Source of the DNA: Ditylenchus dipsaci
Lineage: Eukaryota > Nematoda > Chromadorea > Rhabditida > Anguinidae
Assembly: GCA_004194705.1 (NCBI GenBank)
Contig: SADC01000212.1
Coordinates: forward strand, 1-64,000
Direction of reading: 5' to 3'
DNA: 64,000 nucleotides
This document shows, piece after piece, positions 10,801 to 22,248 of this stretch; within the stretch, counting starts at the first letter, position 1, and each line of letters starts with the position of its first letter. Under the pieces are notes generated by a model. That model saw only the letters and a list, made by a program, of their open reading frames with translations, did no database searches and was not told the origin of the DNA. The position numbers and the translations under genes were made by a program.

Positions 10801-12467
10801 CAGGGTTCGCCAAATTTTGTCCGATTTTATTTCGGCCATATCTTTTTTGATTTTATTGTGTCTCGATGTGGTCGTTTTTTATTCGATAGCTAAGATTCTA
10901 GGCAGCAGAACGACACATCATTCGTCACTTTTCAACCATAATTTTTTTTGGACTTGTTTAACTTTTGATTGTTTTCAGCGCAAAATGGAATACTCGATCA
11001 AGCAAAAAGTGTGGACAGTCATCGGGTATGGAATGCATGGATCTCCGAAGCAAGTGCAAGTCGAGTATCGCAGAAAGTACGGAAGAAATGCCAAAGCACC
11101 AGAAGGAAAGCTAATAAAAAAATGGTGGCGAAAGATCTTCGAAACAGGAAGCGTCAACAGAAGAAAGAAGACAAAGTCAAGGTGATGAAATGATTTGCTT
11201 AATGTGTTAATGTTTTTTCAGGTGGGTCCGAACTCAGCTAACCGAAGAAGATGTCATCGCCAAGTTCCGAGAAGACGTTCATCTTACTCCTGGAAAAGCG
11301 TCGAAGAAAGAAGGAATGCTATCGCCGACAACAATCCGAAGGATTCTCAAGGACAGGAAGTTCCATCCTTTCAAGATGATGCTCAGACAAGAAATCAAGC
11401 CGAATGTCCAACAGAAGAGAATCGACTTTGCCAACGCTCAACTAGCTCTCGTGGAACAGGATAATGAAATCTTTGACAAGCTAATGTTCTAGACGAATCG
11501 CATTTTCATCTTCATGGATCGGTGACCATCACAAGTTCCGCTACTGGTCAGATCAGAATCTGCATTGGTACCAAGAAGCTCCATTCTCCTCGTGTTACAG
11601 TCTGGGCAGCTATCGGTGCAAGAGGAACAGTCGGGCCAATCTTAAAATGTCAACCACGAGAATTATCTGAATCTTCTTTGCCGTCAATTCCTTCCTATCG
11701 TTCAACAGTGACCGGACAATGCATCAGCTCGAATGGTCTTCATGCAAGATGGGCTCTCCTCATCATCATTTGGATGTCTTCCGTGGGACTTTAACTTCTA
11801 GCAGGAACTTTCGCAATCGTTGAATGGAAGAAGCTCAGTCAACCGTGATTCGAATTAGAAATCCTAAGGCTATCTCTACAAGTAACCTGCAAATGCTTGA
11901 ATATAATCTATTCACGAAAGAATCCTAAAGAATGCTGTACAGTATGCTTTTACAAAAAATTCTGGCTCTCTTCTTTGTTGATGCTGTCATCCTCTCAGTA
12001 TCTTCTCTCTTTTGTTCCTTTTTTCAGCCCTCGGTTTAAAATCGCTTGACCTAACGCCGTGTGACTTCTTTCTGTGAACATGGATCAAGGATCAAGGATC
12101 AAGTCTATCGCACTCAGCCTGCTGCTCTAGAAGAACTGAAGAGAAAAATCGTCCGAGCATTCCAAGAAATTCCTCCTGATATGGTACAGCGAGCAATGAA
12201 CAGCAATGGCCGTCGACTCCAACGAGTATCGAAGTGCAAGGAAGAAGCGTGGAATAAGCATTTAGAAACATCGAATGAAATTTCTCAATTTTGTTGTTCG
12301 CATTGTTTATTGTTTTTGTTGTGTTGGAAAAAAGTTTTGATATTGATGTCTTTACCATTCTGCTGCCTGAGTCTTGGCTATCGAATAAAAAAAAAGATCT
12401 CGTCAAGACTTAATAAAATCAAAAAGAGATGGCCGAAATAAAATCGGACAAAATTTGGCGAACCCTG
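10801..12467 (+). mobile_element. Tc1/mariner-type transposon with long inverted termini
   Basis: The element is bounded by TA (10799-10800 and 12468-12469). Its terminal inverted repeats begin CAGGGTTCGCCAAATTTTGT and stay recognisable for about 110 bp on each side (to about 10912 and back to about 12355). It encloses a broken transposase gene. TA target, CAGGG terminus and a DDE transposase place it in the IS630-Tc1-mariner superfamily. Frame breaks indicate an inactive copy, though the ends still look intact. Confidence 0.93.
10985..12260 (+). pseudogene. Decayed Tc1/mariner transposase
   Basis: The first exon begins MEYSIKQKVWTVIGYGMHGS after a TTTTCAG acceptor and encodes a helix-turn-helix DNA-binding region. 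It splices through a short intron (donor AAG|GTGATG at about 11183, acceptor TTTTTTCAG at 11220) into a linker and then the catalytic core. Core motifs remain: DESHFHLHG (about 11492), VTVWAAIGARGTVGPI (about 11600-11650), a degenerate QDG..PHHHLD (about 11745) and LDLTPCDFFLW (about 12045-12078). These give a D..D..D type triad. A TAG or frame change falls just before DESHF, and further frame changes occur after it, so no intact protein can be read. Confidence 0.85.
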
Positions 12468-12619
12468 TATTAAAACTCCAAATACATCAAACTCCCTACT
12501 GTTGACCCCGAAATTCATGTCCCTAGCACTGGGAAAACAGAAGCCTGAAAGAAACAGGCAAAAATGAGAGAAAGAGAAGAAAATAGAAACGAAAAACACA
12601 CACCAAAAAGGCATAAATT

Positions 12620-13345
12620 GATTTGGTTTGCTAAAAACCTGAAATATGCCACGAAAACATTATTTCTGCCACGAAAAACGGGATGCCACGAAAAACTGAA
12701 ATGTGCCACGAAAAACAGAAAATGCACGAAAAACCTGAAATGTGCCACGAAAAATATTATTTATGCCTTTTTCTGTCCAAGACCAACCAAATTTGCATAA
12801 TTTTGCAAGAATACAAATTTTTTAGCCTGAAAATGACTTGGATTGGTCAGAATCCACCCAAGTGGCCAGAAGCCCTGAAAGTTCGTTTTTTGGGGTTTAC
12901 TAAAGGGGGTAAACTTTTTACGAAAATCAATTGAGCGGATCAGATTTCCAGTCAGATACGCTTAATCGCTCAGAAAGTGGTTCAGGGTGGATTTCTGAGC
13001 GATTAAGCGTATCTGACTGGAAATCTGATCCGCTCAATTGATTTTCGGTAAAAAGTTTACCCCCTTTAGTAAACCCCCAAAAACGAACTTTCAGGGGCTT
13101 CTGGCCACTTGGGGTGGGATTCTGACCAATCCAAGTCATTTTCAGGCTAAAAAATTTGTATTCTTGCAAAATTATGCAAAATTTGGTTGGTCTTGGACAG
13201 AAAAGGCATAAATAATATTTTTCGTGGCACATTTCAGGTTTTTCGTGGCATTTTTCTGTGTTTTCGTGGCACATTTCAGTTTTTTCGTGGCATTCCGTTT
13301 TTCGTGGCAGAAATAAGGTTTTTAGCAAACCAATCAGTTTAGCCC
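12620..13345. mobile_element. Foldback with about 350-bp arms and GTGCCACGAAAAA units
   Basis: The two arms are near-perfect inverted copies around a centre at about 12982 (GTGGTTCAGGGTGG). Each outer arm is an array of TGCCACGAAAAA(C) units, and each inner arm shares AAGTGGCCAGAAGC, GTTTACTAAAGGGGGTAAAC and CTTAATCGCTCAGAAA. Open frames in it are mirror images of each other. Confidence 0.92.
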
Positions 13346-14265
13346 ACCAAAAAATCATTTAAAATGCCAAAGTAAACGACAAAATTAAGGTGGTCCCGCG
13401 CGAATTCAAATTTCGCACATTGCTGTGCTAATCATGTTTCATGGTCCTTTAACGCAACCTTCGCTATAACACGACCGTAAAGCGGCCTTCAGAGTCGCAT
13501 TATAGCCACTGTATTTAAAATCTACTGAAAACATTTTACTAAAATATTTTTATTTTAAAACAGAACAAAATATGACAATCAAGACTAACCCAAAAGACGT
13601 GATTCGTAGTACAAGGCCCAGCGTAGCTAAACAGAGAAAATAATTCAATGAGAGCCAGCCAAATATTCTAAACAACGGGTATGCACAATAAAAAAGACGA
13701 TTTTTAAGACTTACTAAAAGTACTGAAGAAGATTTTTCATTCGGTTCTCAACATCTGGATCAAACTGATATCACGGATCTTGTAACAAATCAACTGCAAG
13801 CAACGATCCTATTTAACGACCGGCGTTAAAAGTTTTCTTGGAAGACGAAAAGGCGGCTGTTTCAGCATCAAAATTTGTATATCTAATAGAGTTCACAGAG
13901 ATTTACAGAGATAGAGATTTCGGGGGTTGAAAAATAATGAACCCGAGTGCGTTAATAAAGAAAATACGGTAGCTAAGAAAAGGGATACGAATTCTGTTAC
14001 AACATAGATCGCGTAGAAAACATTTTCGGGGTCTACTGACTGGTTAAAAGTTTTTAGGTGGTTTTTGAAAAATACATGTGTTAAGATTTTTGACTTTAAT
14101 CTACATACAGTCGACGCTCTCCATAACTCAAGGGACCGTTAAGAATGCAAACCCAGGAGGTTGAAAATCCAGGACGTGACTCTAAACAAAACCGCTCTGG
14201 ACGGAAATTAAAAAAATTTTACATAGACCAGAAAAAGTTCCGTGCGGGATTAATGGGTAATCCTT
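13346..14265. other. No gene recognised
   Basis: AT-rich unique-looking DNA. A half CCGTATTT-family end lies near 13965-13972 and a solitary CAGTCGACGCTC end near 14107. A short minus-strand open stretch around 13730-13800 (reading DPDVENRMKNLLQYF) is bounded by a GTAAGTC donor, but an upstream stop interrupts it, so I do not call a gene. Confidence 0.5.
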
Positions 14266-14269
14266 TTTT

Positions 14270-15545
14270 TGGGCAAATCTGATTCTTTTTGGGCAAATTT
14301 TACTTTTTTCGGTACAAATTTTTCGTTGTGCGTTTATCTATTTGATTTTCAGCTATTTTTTCAAAATTGATAACACCATCAAGTAGCCCTGTGATTCTAG
14401 TTTCTTATGAGATATCAGTTGTTGCACCATCTGTGCAAAATGAAGCACAAAAATTTAAAAGAATGAAGCAAGTCAAAAAAATGATTTGGTTCATACTTTT
14501 GAATTTTTGTGCTACATTTGGCGCAACAACTAATGGTACACGGACAATTCACCGTCAGGGACAATTCACCGCGAGGGACTATTCACCGTGAGGGACAATT
14601 CACCGTCAGGGACAATTCACCGTCGGGCATATTAAAAAGCCTTTTATTATAATATTTTTTATTTCATTGTTAATGTTATTATTCTTCACTTATTACTAAT
14701 TGTTAAATACATTCTCAACTATTGTTTACTTGTTTCCGTTCTTTATTGAATAAAAAGTTCTCATTTATGACTTTGGAGCTAAATTGTCCTCGGACACAGA
14801 CACAATTTCGCCGCGAAATTTGATCGCCAAACCAAATATTTAGCAAAAGGACTAACTTGACATAGTTTTGTTAACTAGGGGAAAGATTTTGAACATAGTA
14901 CTAGAAACATAATAGGAAGGTGTTGAACATAGTTTTGTTAACTGGGTCCTAACACATAAATAAACTCTGGTATGCATACATTTTTATGCAACCAGAGTCA
15001 CTTCCGAGTGATTTGCGTCTAAGGTATGTGGGTGTGCGCATCTCAACCCCAAGCAACCAAGCCCCGAAGGGGGCGCAGGGGGCTTGGTTGGTTAGAGATG
15101 CGCGCACTCACTTACTCACTTACCCTAGACATAATTCCGAGCAAGACTCTTGATTAAAAATGTATATAGTGACTCATTTTGCCCAGCTCCAGTGACCAAA
15201 ACATAGTAAAATTCATTGAAAAATGTGCGGCGGAATCAAATTTCACGGCGAATTGTGTTACGTACCAAATTATTCTGGGGGTGGATTGGCGATACTTTTT
15301 GATATGCCCGACGGTTAATTGTCCCTGACGGTGAATTGTCCCCACGGTGAATTGTCCCTCACGGTGAACTGTCCCCACGGTGAATTGTCACGTACCCACA
15401 ACTAATATCTCATTAGAAACTAAAATCACAGGGCTACTTGACGGTGTTATTACTTTTGAAAAAAGGTGAGAAAGCTTTATAAAATCAGTCAAAATAAAAA
15501 ATTTCCAGAAAAACATTTGCCTCGAAAAAAGTATATTCGTCCCAA
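14270..15545. mobile_element. Large foldback with GGACAATTCACCGT arrays
   Basis: Left and right arms share AACACC(A/G)TCAAGTAGCCCTG (14370 versus inverted 15440) and TTTCTTATGAGATATCAGTTGT. Subterminal arrays of GGACAATTCACCGTCAG face each other (about 14543-14630 and 15312-15395). The middle carries GATGCGCGCACTCACTTAC and AGCAAGACTCTTGAT blocks that recur near 17480-17540. Confidence 0.85.
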
Positions 15546-15772
15546 AAAAGGATGACCTGGGATTAATTAATTAAGTTAGACGTTTTTTTTGGGCAATACT
15601 TTTTCTTGCAAAGAAATTCGTTTTTCTTTCGCTATAATTTTTTATTTCTTTAAGAAGTAAACGGAGCTGTGTGATAGTTTCTGAAGAGATATTATTTATT
15701 GCAGTGTCTTGGAATTTCCAAATTGGCAACCGTGAAATTGCAAAAAAAACTTAAGCATACATCTTAACATTT

Positions 15773-18700
15773 TTATGGTGAATAATTTTTCGGGTCAATA
15801 ATAGGTACAATAGTGTCTGCAAAACCAAGTTGTTTGTTGATAATGTTATAAGCAATGCAGTGGTTGTTGAAAAATTGATGAGGGATTTCTATGTAGTTGT
15901 AAGACGAGCTTGTGTCTTTGTAGCCATACACTGCCAGGTAGCACAAATCATATCTTGGCTAAAAACAATCGAAAATTAAAAAGCCGGAATTATCTAAATA
16001 AGTTAACATTATATCTGATGTAATCAGCTCCAGACAGTTCCAAACTTCTGCTCGTGCTGTCGATCACATTATCATGCCCACCCAGACAAAATGTCACATT
16101 ACCAGCTTTAGAAACATCACAATCCACTTCATACAACTTTTTTTCCTTGTTGTGAACAGCATTGCTTGAATTTATAAACAGAGCTTTGACTGAGGAAGGC
16201 ACAGAAATGTAGGAGGAATAAGGCAGTATGGCCAGGGTCGTATTTATTGGCACACTAACTTTAGTGCCATTCACCAAAGCGCTAGCACTAGTGGTGTGCA
16301 CATCACACCAATCACCTTCTTGCGGCACATATACCCAATTGGTTTGGCAATTAGATGTGTCTTCAGCCCTAGAGTTATCAGGCTGTTACCAATGCCTGAA
16401 GCAGTTCTAAAAAATTTTGCTTTCAAAAATTATTTCATTAGGAGAAAAATATAACGAGTCACGTATAACTTTCTTGAAGGAGAGAGCGAGAATATGGGTC
16501 TAGGAGACAGGGTTTTCAAAAAAGGGCAAAAACTCACCCGCTTCTACGCACCAAAAACCCGCCCCCACCCTCCTAGTTAGGGTTGGGGAGTTTACATTGT
16601 TTTGGACAGACACGTGAGTTAAGTTTCTGCCCCATTATGCCTTTTCGAATTTTCTCAGGACGCCATATTCTTGCTTTCTTTCGAAAAAAATTATATGCAT
16701 ATATGTTCACCTGTTGCTGAAAAACGAAAAAATAGGCCTGTCTAGTTGATCAACAAGTTGATTAATCAGAGAAATGTTATTGTTAGAATTTTCTTTAGGG
16801 GATAAACCAAGAGTTCCGTCTGAATATTTTCATGGAGATATCAAACGACCATTGCCGTTGATGACAATGACAATTTCGAATTCGCGAGGGACAGGTCTTT
16901 TATTTCGAAAATATTTTTCGAGTTATTTTTAGTTTGCGATAAAAATTTGTTCAAAATCAAAAACCATCTACTAGTGAAGCACAAAGGAAACAGCCCAAAT
17001 GCACACCACCCCCTCTCAAAGAGTAAGAGCTTTCTAAGCCTAAAAGTGGTTAGAGAGGTCATACTCTTGGGGTCTAAGGCTAGAGAACTCATACTCTTTG
17101 GGGGAGGTGTGCACATGGGATTTGTAAGAGCCAACGTTGCTTGACAATGCCAGATCAGACGACTTATCTAACTTGCATCAAGTTATAACCTATTGTTGGT
17201 GAAAGATGATTAGCCTTGTCCAATACGGTATTACATCACCTTGATACAAATTATGACTTGATAATCAACTTGATACACTGACGACTTGATACATCTTCCG
17301 CAAAGTAGCTTGAAAATTAAGTTTTAGAGACATCCAAAAGTACCTTTTTGACCATTTTAAAGGGATTCAAGGCTGTAATGGGGTGGAAAAATAACCGAAA
17401 AAGGATCACTTTTAAGTAAAAGCAAGGTGTTGAATATAGTTTTGAATACCCTGAAGGGGCGCAGGGGCTTGAAAGTTAGAGATGCGCGCACTCACTTACC
17501 TTAGACATAATTCAGAGCAAGACTCTTGATCAAAAATACATATAGAGTCTCTTTTTGCCAAGTCCTATGTTGAAAAACATGATAATAACGGTATCCTTAG
17601 GAAATTTTCGAGCTACTTTTCGGAAGATGTATCAAGTTGATGTATCAAGTCGACAGTGTATCAAGTTGATGTATCAAGTCATAATTTGCATCAAGTCGTA
17701 TGGCGTCCGTCCAATACAGGTAATTTTAAATTTTATACAAAAATATAAAAAAATTCAAGAAAACATTTTCCTCGTTTTCGGCTGTCCCACGCCGATTCAA
17801 AAACTCGAAAGGCGTCATTTTCATCTACGGCAATGGTCCTTGAAAGAATATTTTATGCTCACAAACCAACAGGTTGATAGCTGAGCCAATATCTAAATTA
17901 GTAATTATTTTACAATTCAAATGCCATGAATGTATACCCCAGATCGTCAATCACACCAAAAGTAACATTGACAATAAGATTGTCAACCTAAAATTGATTA
18001 AAGTACCTATGAAAGTACAGACATGAACTCGGTTGAGTTAATTTTACCATGAGCGAATCTGTTGCTAAATGACCGTCTCCACACCAATTTGTATAATTAC
18101 CATTTACAGCAAAAAAACTGGAGGAAGCGCTGAAAACGTAAGATCAAATTGACTTTCAGCACATAGTCTGTAAAATTGATTAAGGGCCTAAAATAAGGCA
18201 CGGCGAGTTTCAATTAATTCCGCAAAGGGTAATTCCGCGACGGATAATTCCGCGAAATTTCAATTTTTGACGTCCATGTTAGAAAAACCTGATTCTGACA
18301 CCGGATTCGTGTTCAGCATGGTCGATTGCATACCCAGTTACTTAAAAATCGAAAATTCGTACTCAATTTCGAATACTGAATTTTTTCAAATCTTTTTTTG
18401 TCTCGAGAGGAATTTGTAATTAGACAGAAAGTTAAAATTTGAAGATGGTGAAGCTGTAATCAACCATGCTGAACACCAATCCGGTGTCAGAATCAGGTTT
18501 TTTTTCTAATAGGGACGTCGAAAATTGAAATCGCGGAGTTATCCTTCGCGAATTATCCTTCGCGGAGTTCTCGCCGTGCCTAAAATAAATATAAATTAGG
18601 TAATTTTTCTAGTACCTACTCCATTTTGAGTAAAATAGAATTAGTTTAGTCGACCGAAAAGTAATACAGTCAAACCTCGGTTATCCGGCACTCCGATTAT

Positions 18701-19668
18701 CCGGCACCTCAAATATACCGTATTCTCTCTATTAATTCCACACTCTCTATTAAACCCACACCTCTAACTTTGAGGGTCTGGATCTCAATGTAGAAGTATT
18801 ATTTTGCAAAGATGTTTGATACGTTTTCTTAACTCTTACGAGCTCTACTGATTGCACTTTTTAGATTTTTATTTTCACCCAAAAATCTCGAGATCGACCC
18901 CAAATTTTTCCGATTTTCGGACGATTGAAAAATAATCCCACATGTGGAACTAATAGAGAGAATACAGTACGTCATTTGGCGGAGATTGACCTTTTCTCTG
19001 CCCGCTGATACTACAGTTTTCCGGCACCTCGTTTATTCGGCACCTTGAGACTGGTACCCAGAGTGCCGAATAAACGAGGTTTGACTGTAACAAATTTTGG
19101 CAGTTAAAATTCAGCATGTCCAAGTGGGTTTGAAAAAGGCAATGAATTCAACAGTTTGTCTACTAAATTAGGGGGGTTAGTTTACTGTACTTTTAAAACG
19201 CATTTATATTTCCATTAAAAGTGTCTGGCATACCTAGAGTTGTAAGTACTCTTGAGTGGAATAGCACTGTTGACTTTGCTTAGATTTGTGTTTGAATCAA
19301 GAACGGAGAGCTCTGAATCCACCCACAAATCTACTTCGACAAGAAAATGTTGAGCTCAAAAAGAACATTGTTGACAATTAGTCTTTTTTTAATATTAACA
19401 ACAGCAACTAACGTGGAGATCCGATTGAAATATTAGTTAATAGCAATATTCCAGTATCATTCAAAGCTACACGTGAAATCGCTGAGTTTTGGCGCCAAGA
19501 CAAATGTTTTGCTCTATGCGGATTTTTAGTTATGTATCGTTTATATGCTAGTGGTTGGGGAATCCCGTGTGTTTGAGTTGATAAACGCTGCACTAATCCG
19601 TCAATACGAAGATTGTAGATGCAAAGAATTATCAAGCAAATAAAGGCTTCAATAAATAACTCTTTCAT
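15773..19668 (-). CDS. Pepsin-family (A1) aspartic-protease homologue, catalytic motifs lost
   Basis: Seven exons can be linked in phase, apart from an unresolved end to exon 5: 19413-19668, 19234-19354, 18048-18129, 17914-17987, from 17892, 16008-16382 and 15773-15958. Exon 1 gives a hydrophobic signal sequence (MKELFIEAFICLIILCIYNL), a pro-region and LLTNISIGSP, the usual start of the mature fold. Exon 2 continues PQHFLVEVD-LWV, where active relatives have DTGSS before LWV; exon 3 gives the flap-like NGNYTNWCGDGHLATDSL. Exon 6 carries NCQTNWVYV and INTTLAILPYSSYISVPSSV, where the second DTG should stand. Exon 7 ends with IAYNIINKQLGFA, the family's C-terminal signature, and TAA. Secretion and fold look conserved but neither catalytic triad is, so a non-proteolytic role or decay is likely. 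The region encoding about 50 residues between exons 5 and 6 was not found. Introns 2 and 5 are swollen by MITEs. Confidence 0.82.
16960..17130. mobile_element. Foldback in an intron of the aspartic-protease homologue
   Basis: Inverted arms GCACACCACCCCCTCTCAAAGAG and CTCTTTGGGGGAGGTGTGCAC enclose GAGTAAGAGCTTTC and TAGAGAACTCATACTC, which also pair. No coding content. The apparent open frames on both strands are arm translations. Confidence 0.8.
17155..17715. mobile_element. Foldback with ATCAAGTTGAT arrays
   Basis: Units of TGTATCAAGTTGA(T) and TCAAGTCG occur inverted on the left (17160-17310) and direct on the right (17625-17705). The centre contains GGGGCGCAGGGGCTTG and GATGCGCGCACTCACTTAC blocks shared with the 14270-15545 element. 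Confidence 0.8.
18196..18583. mobile_element. Foldback with GGATAATTCCGCGA units, intronic
   Basis: The termini GGCACGGCGAG and CTCGCCGTGCC are inverted. Subterminal AATTCCGCGAAGG(AT) units line both arms, and inner arms share GATTCTGACACCGGATT and CAGCATGGTCGATT. The same inner sequence is found in the foldbacks near 43115-43380 and 59715-59980. It lies in intron 2 of the aspartic-protease homologue. Confidence 0.88.
18667..19087. mobile_element. CAGTCAAACCTC-family MITE with a nested CCGTATTT-family MITE
   Basis: The outer element has TA flanks, CAGTCAAACCTCG ends and GTTATCCGGCACTC / GAATAAACGAGG subterminal repeats. Inside it, 18718-18967 is a complete 250-bp element with its own TA duplication and CCGTATTCTCTCTATTA / TAATAGAGAGAATACAG ends. 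The nesting shows the CCGTATTT family moved later than this CAGTCAAAC copy. Confidence 0.9.
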
Positions 19669-19669
19669 T

Positions 19670-20780
19670 TTGATTAAGCTAAAACAATATTAATCAAACA
19701 TGAAAAAGGCAAAAATGACTGTACTTTCTAATTAAAGCCCCCAAGGGTCGCGTTGTATCGTCGTCGCGTTATATCAAGACTCGACTGTATAGCTAAATGA
19801 CCACTCACTAAAGAACTATAAAAAGCAGCTGTGCTTTTATAAATTATTTTGGAAATAAAGTAGACAATATGAAATTTTTCTAACTTGAAAAGCTAAACCA
19901 AAATGTCTATTATTGTAAGCATTGCAAGCCAAAAGTGTAAGCAAATATCACTGCGGTCTATTGAAAGAAGTGTTTAACATGTTTTATTACGCTTGCAATC
20001 GGTTATTGCATGCGCGTCACACACTTTTATCACACCTCTATTTTAGTTTTATGTGTCCAACAAATAACTGATAAAAACTATTTTATGAAACAGTTTAGTT
20101 TTACATAGTTTTCGAAATTGTTTTGGCTCTAAGGTTCAGAGATTTTTTGCATATACCACCATAAATTAGTAAATATCTAAGATATGACTCAAAAACCAAA
20201 AGGCTGGGATATTTAGCCGCTATGAGAGCAGATTGCACTACTTTTGCTGGATCAAGAACTTTCACATAATATAAAGTTCATAATAATAAAACTCTCGGTC
20301 CAGAAAAGTAAATTGTGAGATATAAGGCTCTTTGCGCAAAAATTTAGAATATTGAAAAATGGAGGTTTACAAAAAAGTGGTAATTTACAGTGTTTATGCA
20401 CAAAATTGCTATTATTAGACAGCCCTTTGACACTGTCTTTCAAATGATTTGTAATACTTGTGTCTTTTTTTTTAAGACATAAGTAATCTGCTTAAAAGCT
20501 TGTGCCCACTCCACAAATTTGGATGTCTTCGAGTAGGTAACTTTCAAGGTATGTGTCTTAAAAATGTAACTCAAAAGGAGCAAAACTAACCGCACCATCG
20601 TGTTCAGCGTATCGTAAGCAGAGCATACATGCAATAATCGAACTTAACCGAAAATCACTATGGGCATGCATAGGTTCACTTGTTCAGAAAATCACTCTTA
20701 AGACACTAATCTTAAACTTACTGCTATGAATAATCCAAATTAATTGAAAACTTTTTTTAAAACATCTTGTTAATTAGGGT
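19670..20780. other. No gene recognised upstream of the aspartic-protease homologue
   Basis: This is the presumed promoter side of the minus-strand gene starting at 19668. A solitary CAGTCGAG-type MITE end (TATATCAAGACTCGACTGTA) is at about 19769-19788, and AT-rich sequence follows. No reading frame with domain content was found on either strand. Confidence 0.5.
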
Positions 20781-20784
20781 TGAC

Positions 20785-20925
20785 GAGCTGCGGTCGACCG
20801 CGACCGCAAAGACCGCAGCACCGCAGGCAATTTTGACCTAAAGACCGCGACCGCAAGATCGCATCTGAAATTTAAAAGACCGCATGACCGCAGCATGTGA
20901 TTGCGGTCTTTTGCGGTCTTAACCC
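20785..20925. repeat. GACCGCA minisatellite
   Basis: About twelve copies of a 7-9 bp unit (A)GACCGCA(GC/AA) occur, with its inverse TGCGGTCTT at the right end, forming an imperfect palindrome. It directly precedes the orphan zinc-finger fragment. Confidence 0.85.
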
Positions 20926-21019
20926 GTTAAAGGATTTGCTTGGCATTCTGTTGTACAAGACCAAAAGATGTCTACACGATTAGGATTTTTCGAATTTTTA
21001 CCTGGGTTCAATCTCTTAA

Positions 21020-21193
21020 TATCTCTCCGTCTCCGAGGTACGATGCAATGCGTGTGAAGAAGACAAACCAACACTGAAGCTAAGTCATAGAAGTACGGCG
21101 CGACTAAGAACCCACCTTCCACTTCACCCGGAATATGATGCCAAGTTTAAAGAACTGGAGGCCAAACAGACGGAGGAACTCGAGAGGCAGTAG
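21020..21193 (+). pseudogene. Orphan BED-type zinc finger, hAT transposase remnant
   Basis: A 58-codon open segment ending in TAG reads CNACEEDKPTLKL, then STARLRTHLPLHPEYDAKF and KELEAKQTEELERQ. The C-x2-C...H-x4-H spacing and following acidic coil match the N-terminal BED finger of hAT transposases. Nothing resembling the catalytic or dimerisation region follows before 22 kb, so it is a fragment. It is not obviously part of the hAT copy at 26390. Confidence 0.6.
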
Positions 21194-21409
21194 GAAGGAC
21201 TGAGAGCTTATGTCAAACCAATAGGTACAGGCCACCCTGTAATTTTCAAGAAAATTTGTCCTACAAAACCCTAAATCTCTGCATTTCTAAATTCATTCAG
21301 CAAAGTTTGATAGCTCATTAGAAAGCCATTATTCAGAGCTACGCGCTGGTGTGAAAATATTGAAAAAGTTCTAGGGAAAAGTTGACTAAACATGGTAATA
21401 TATAGATTT

Positions 21410-21465
21410 GAGGGCGTAAATGAGCATTTTGAGGGCGTAAATGAGCATTTTGAGGGCGTAAATCA
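21410..21465. repeat. Short tandem repeat, TTTGAGGGCGTAAATGAGCA
   Basis: Two complete copies and part of a third copy of a 20-21 bp unit, nearly identical, suggesting recent expansion. Confidence 0.9.
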
Positions 21466-21810
21466 CTTATAGCCATTTAAATATTAAAACAAATGATACA
21501 TTAAAACAAATGATAATCGATTTTCAGTAAGCGATGATCAAATGCTGAATTTTTTCACTAAACTAAAAATTGTCTAAAAAGATGGATAAATTTAAAAATT
21601 GTTTTTTCTAAATTTATGGAATCTTATTCGTATAAGTTGAGATCAAATTTTTATTAAAGAGACGTATCCGTGGGTTTAAAGAAAGGTAAGGCGGGGGACC
21701 AGCAATTTTTTTGAATCGTCCTATTTTTTACTCTTTTCGAAATAAATCTGATAAAAATGACCTCATACTACTCTTAAGACCTATGCAGAGAAAAGAAAAT
21801 ATAAAACCTA

Positions 21811-22016
21811 CCGTATTTCCTCTAATAGTAGCCATCCTTCTGATAGTAGACCACCCTCTAATAGTAGCCCCCATAGGAGGGGGGTTGAAAAATAGTAGAC
21901 CCCCCCCCCTGAAAATCAGCCTATTTAGGCTGATTTTGCACCCCTCTAATAGTATCCATCCCTAGGAGGGGGGTCGAAAAATAGTAGCCCATGGGCTGCT
22001 ATTAGACGAAATACGG
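21811..22016. mobile_element. CCGTATTT-family MITE
   Basis: TA-flanked, 206 bp, ends CCGTATTTCCTC and (inverted) CCGTATTTCGTC. The arms consist of repeated AATAGTAG(C/A)CC and GGAGGGGGGT words. It sits just downstream of the hnRNP K-like gene's polyadenylation signal. Confidence 0.9.
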
Positions 22017-22224
22017 TATGCAGTGCTTAAACCTATGTGAATGCATGAAAAGAACTACTGGTCCCAAAAAATTGTCTAAACTAAAATTGTCACCCGCCTT
22101 TTTCCGTGTAACGTATATGCATGCCCCTTAATCAAACTACCTGTTTCGAAAATTTTAAAATCTAACAAAATTTATTTACTTAATGTTGTCTGTGTTAACA
22201 ATTTAATAAACAACTTGAAAATGG

Positions 22225-22230
22225 TTTATT
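22225..22230 (-). terminator. Polyadenylation signal AATAAA of the hnRNP K-like gene
   Basis: On the minus strand TTTTTTAAATAAACC lies 19 bp after the TGA of the last exon, the usual position and form for a nematode polyadenylation signal. Confidence 0.6.
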
Positions 22231-22248
22231 TAAAAAATAGACAAAAAA

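Noticed and set aside
10477..10893. 138-codon open frame before the Tc1/mariner element
   Set aside because: It consists of CAGTCGAC MITE ends and the transposon's left inverted repeat.
12927..13358. 143-codon open frame
   Set aside because: It is the translation of a foldback arm (GTGCCACGAAAAA units) and the other arm gives its mirror.
13690..13860. Minus-strand exon reading DPDVENRMKNLLQYF with a GTAAGTC donor
   Set aside because: An in-frame TGA lies a few codons upstream and no partner exon was found, so support is too thin.
16841..17134. 97-codon minus-strand open frame in the aspartic-protease region
   Set aside because: It is a foldback-arm translation and does not resemble the missing part of the protease fold.
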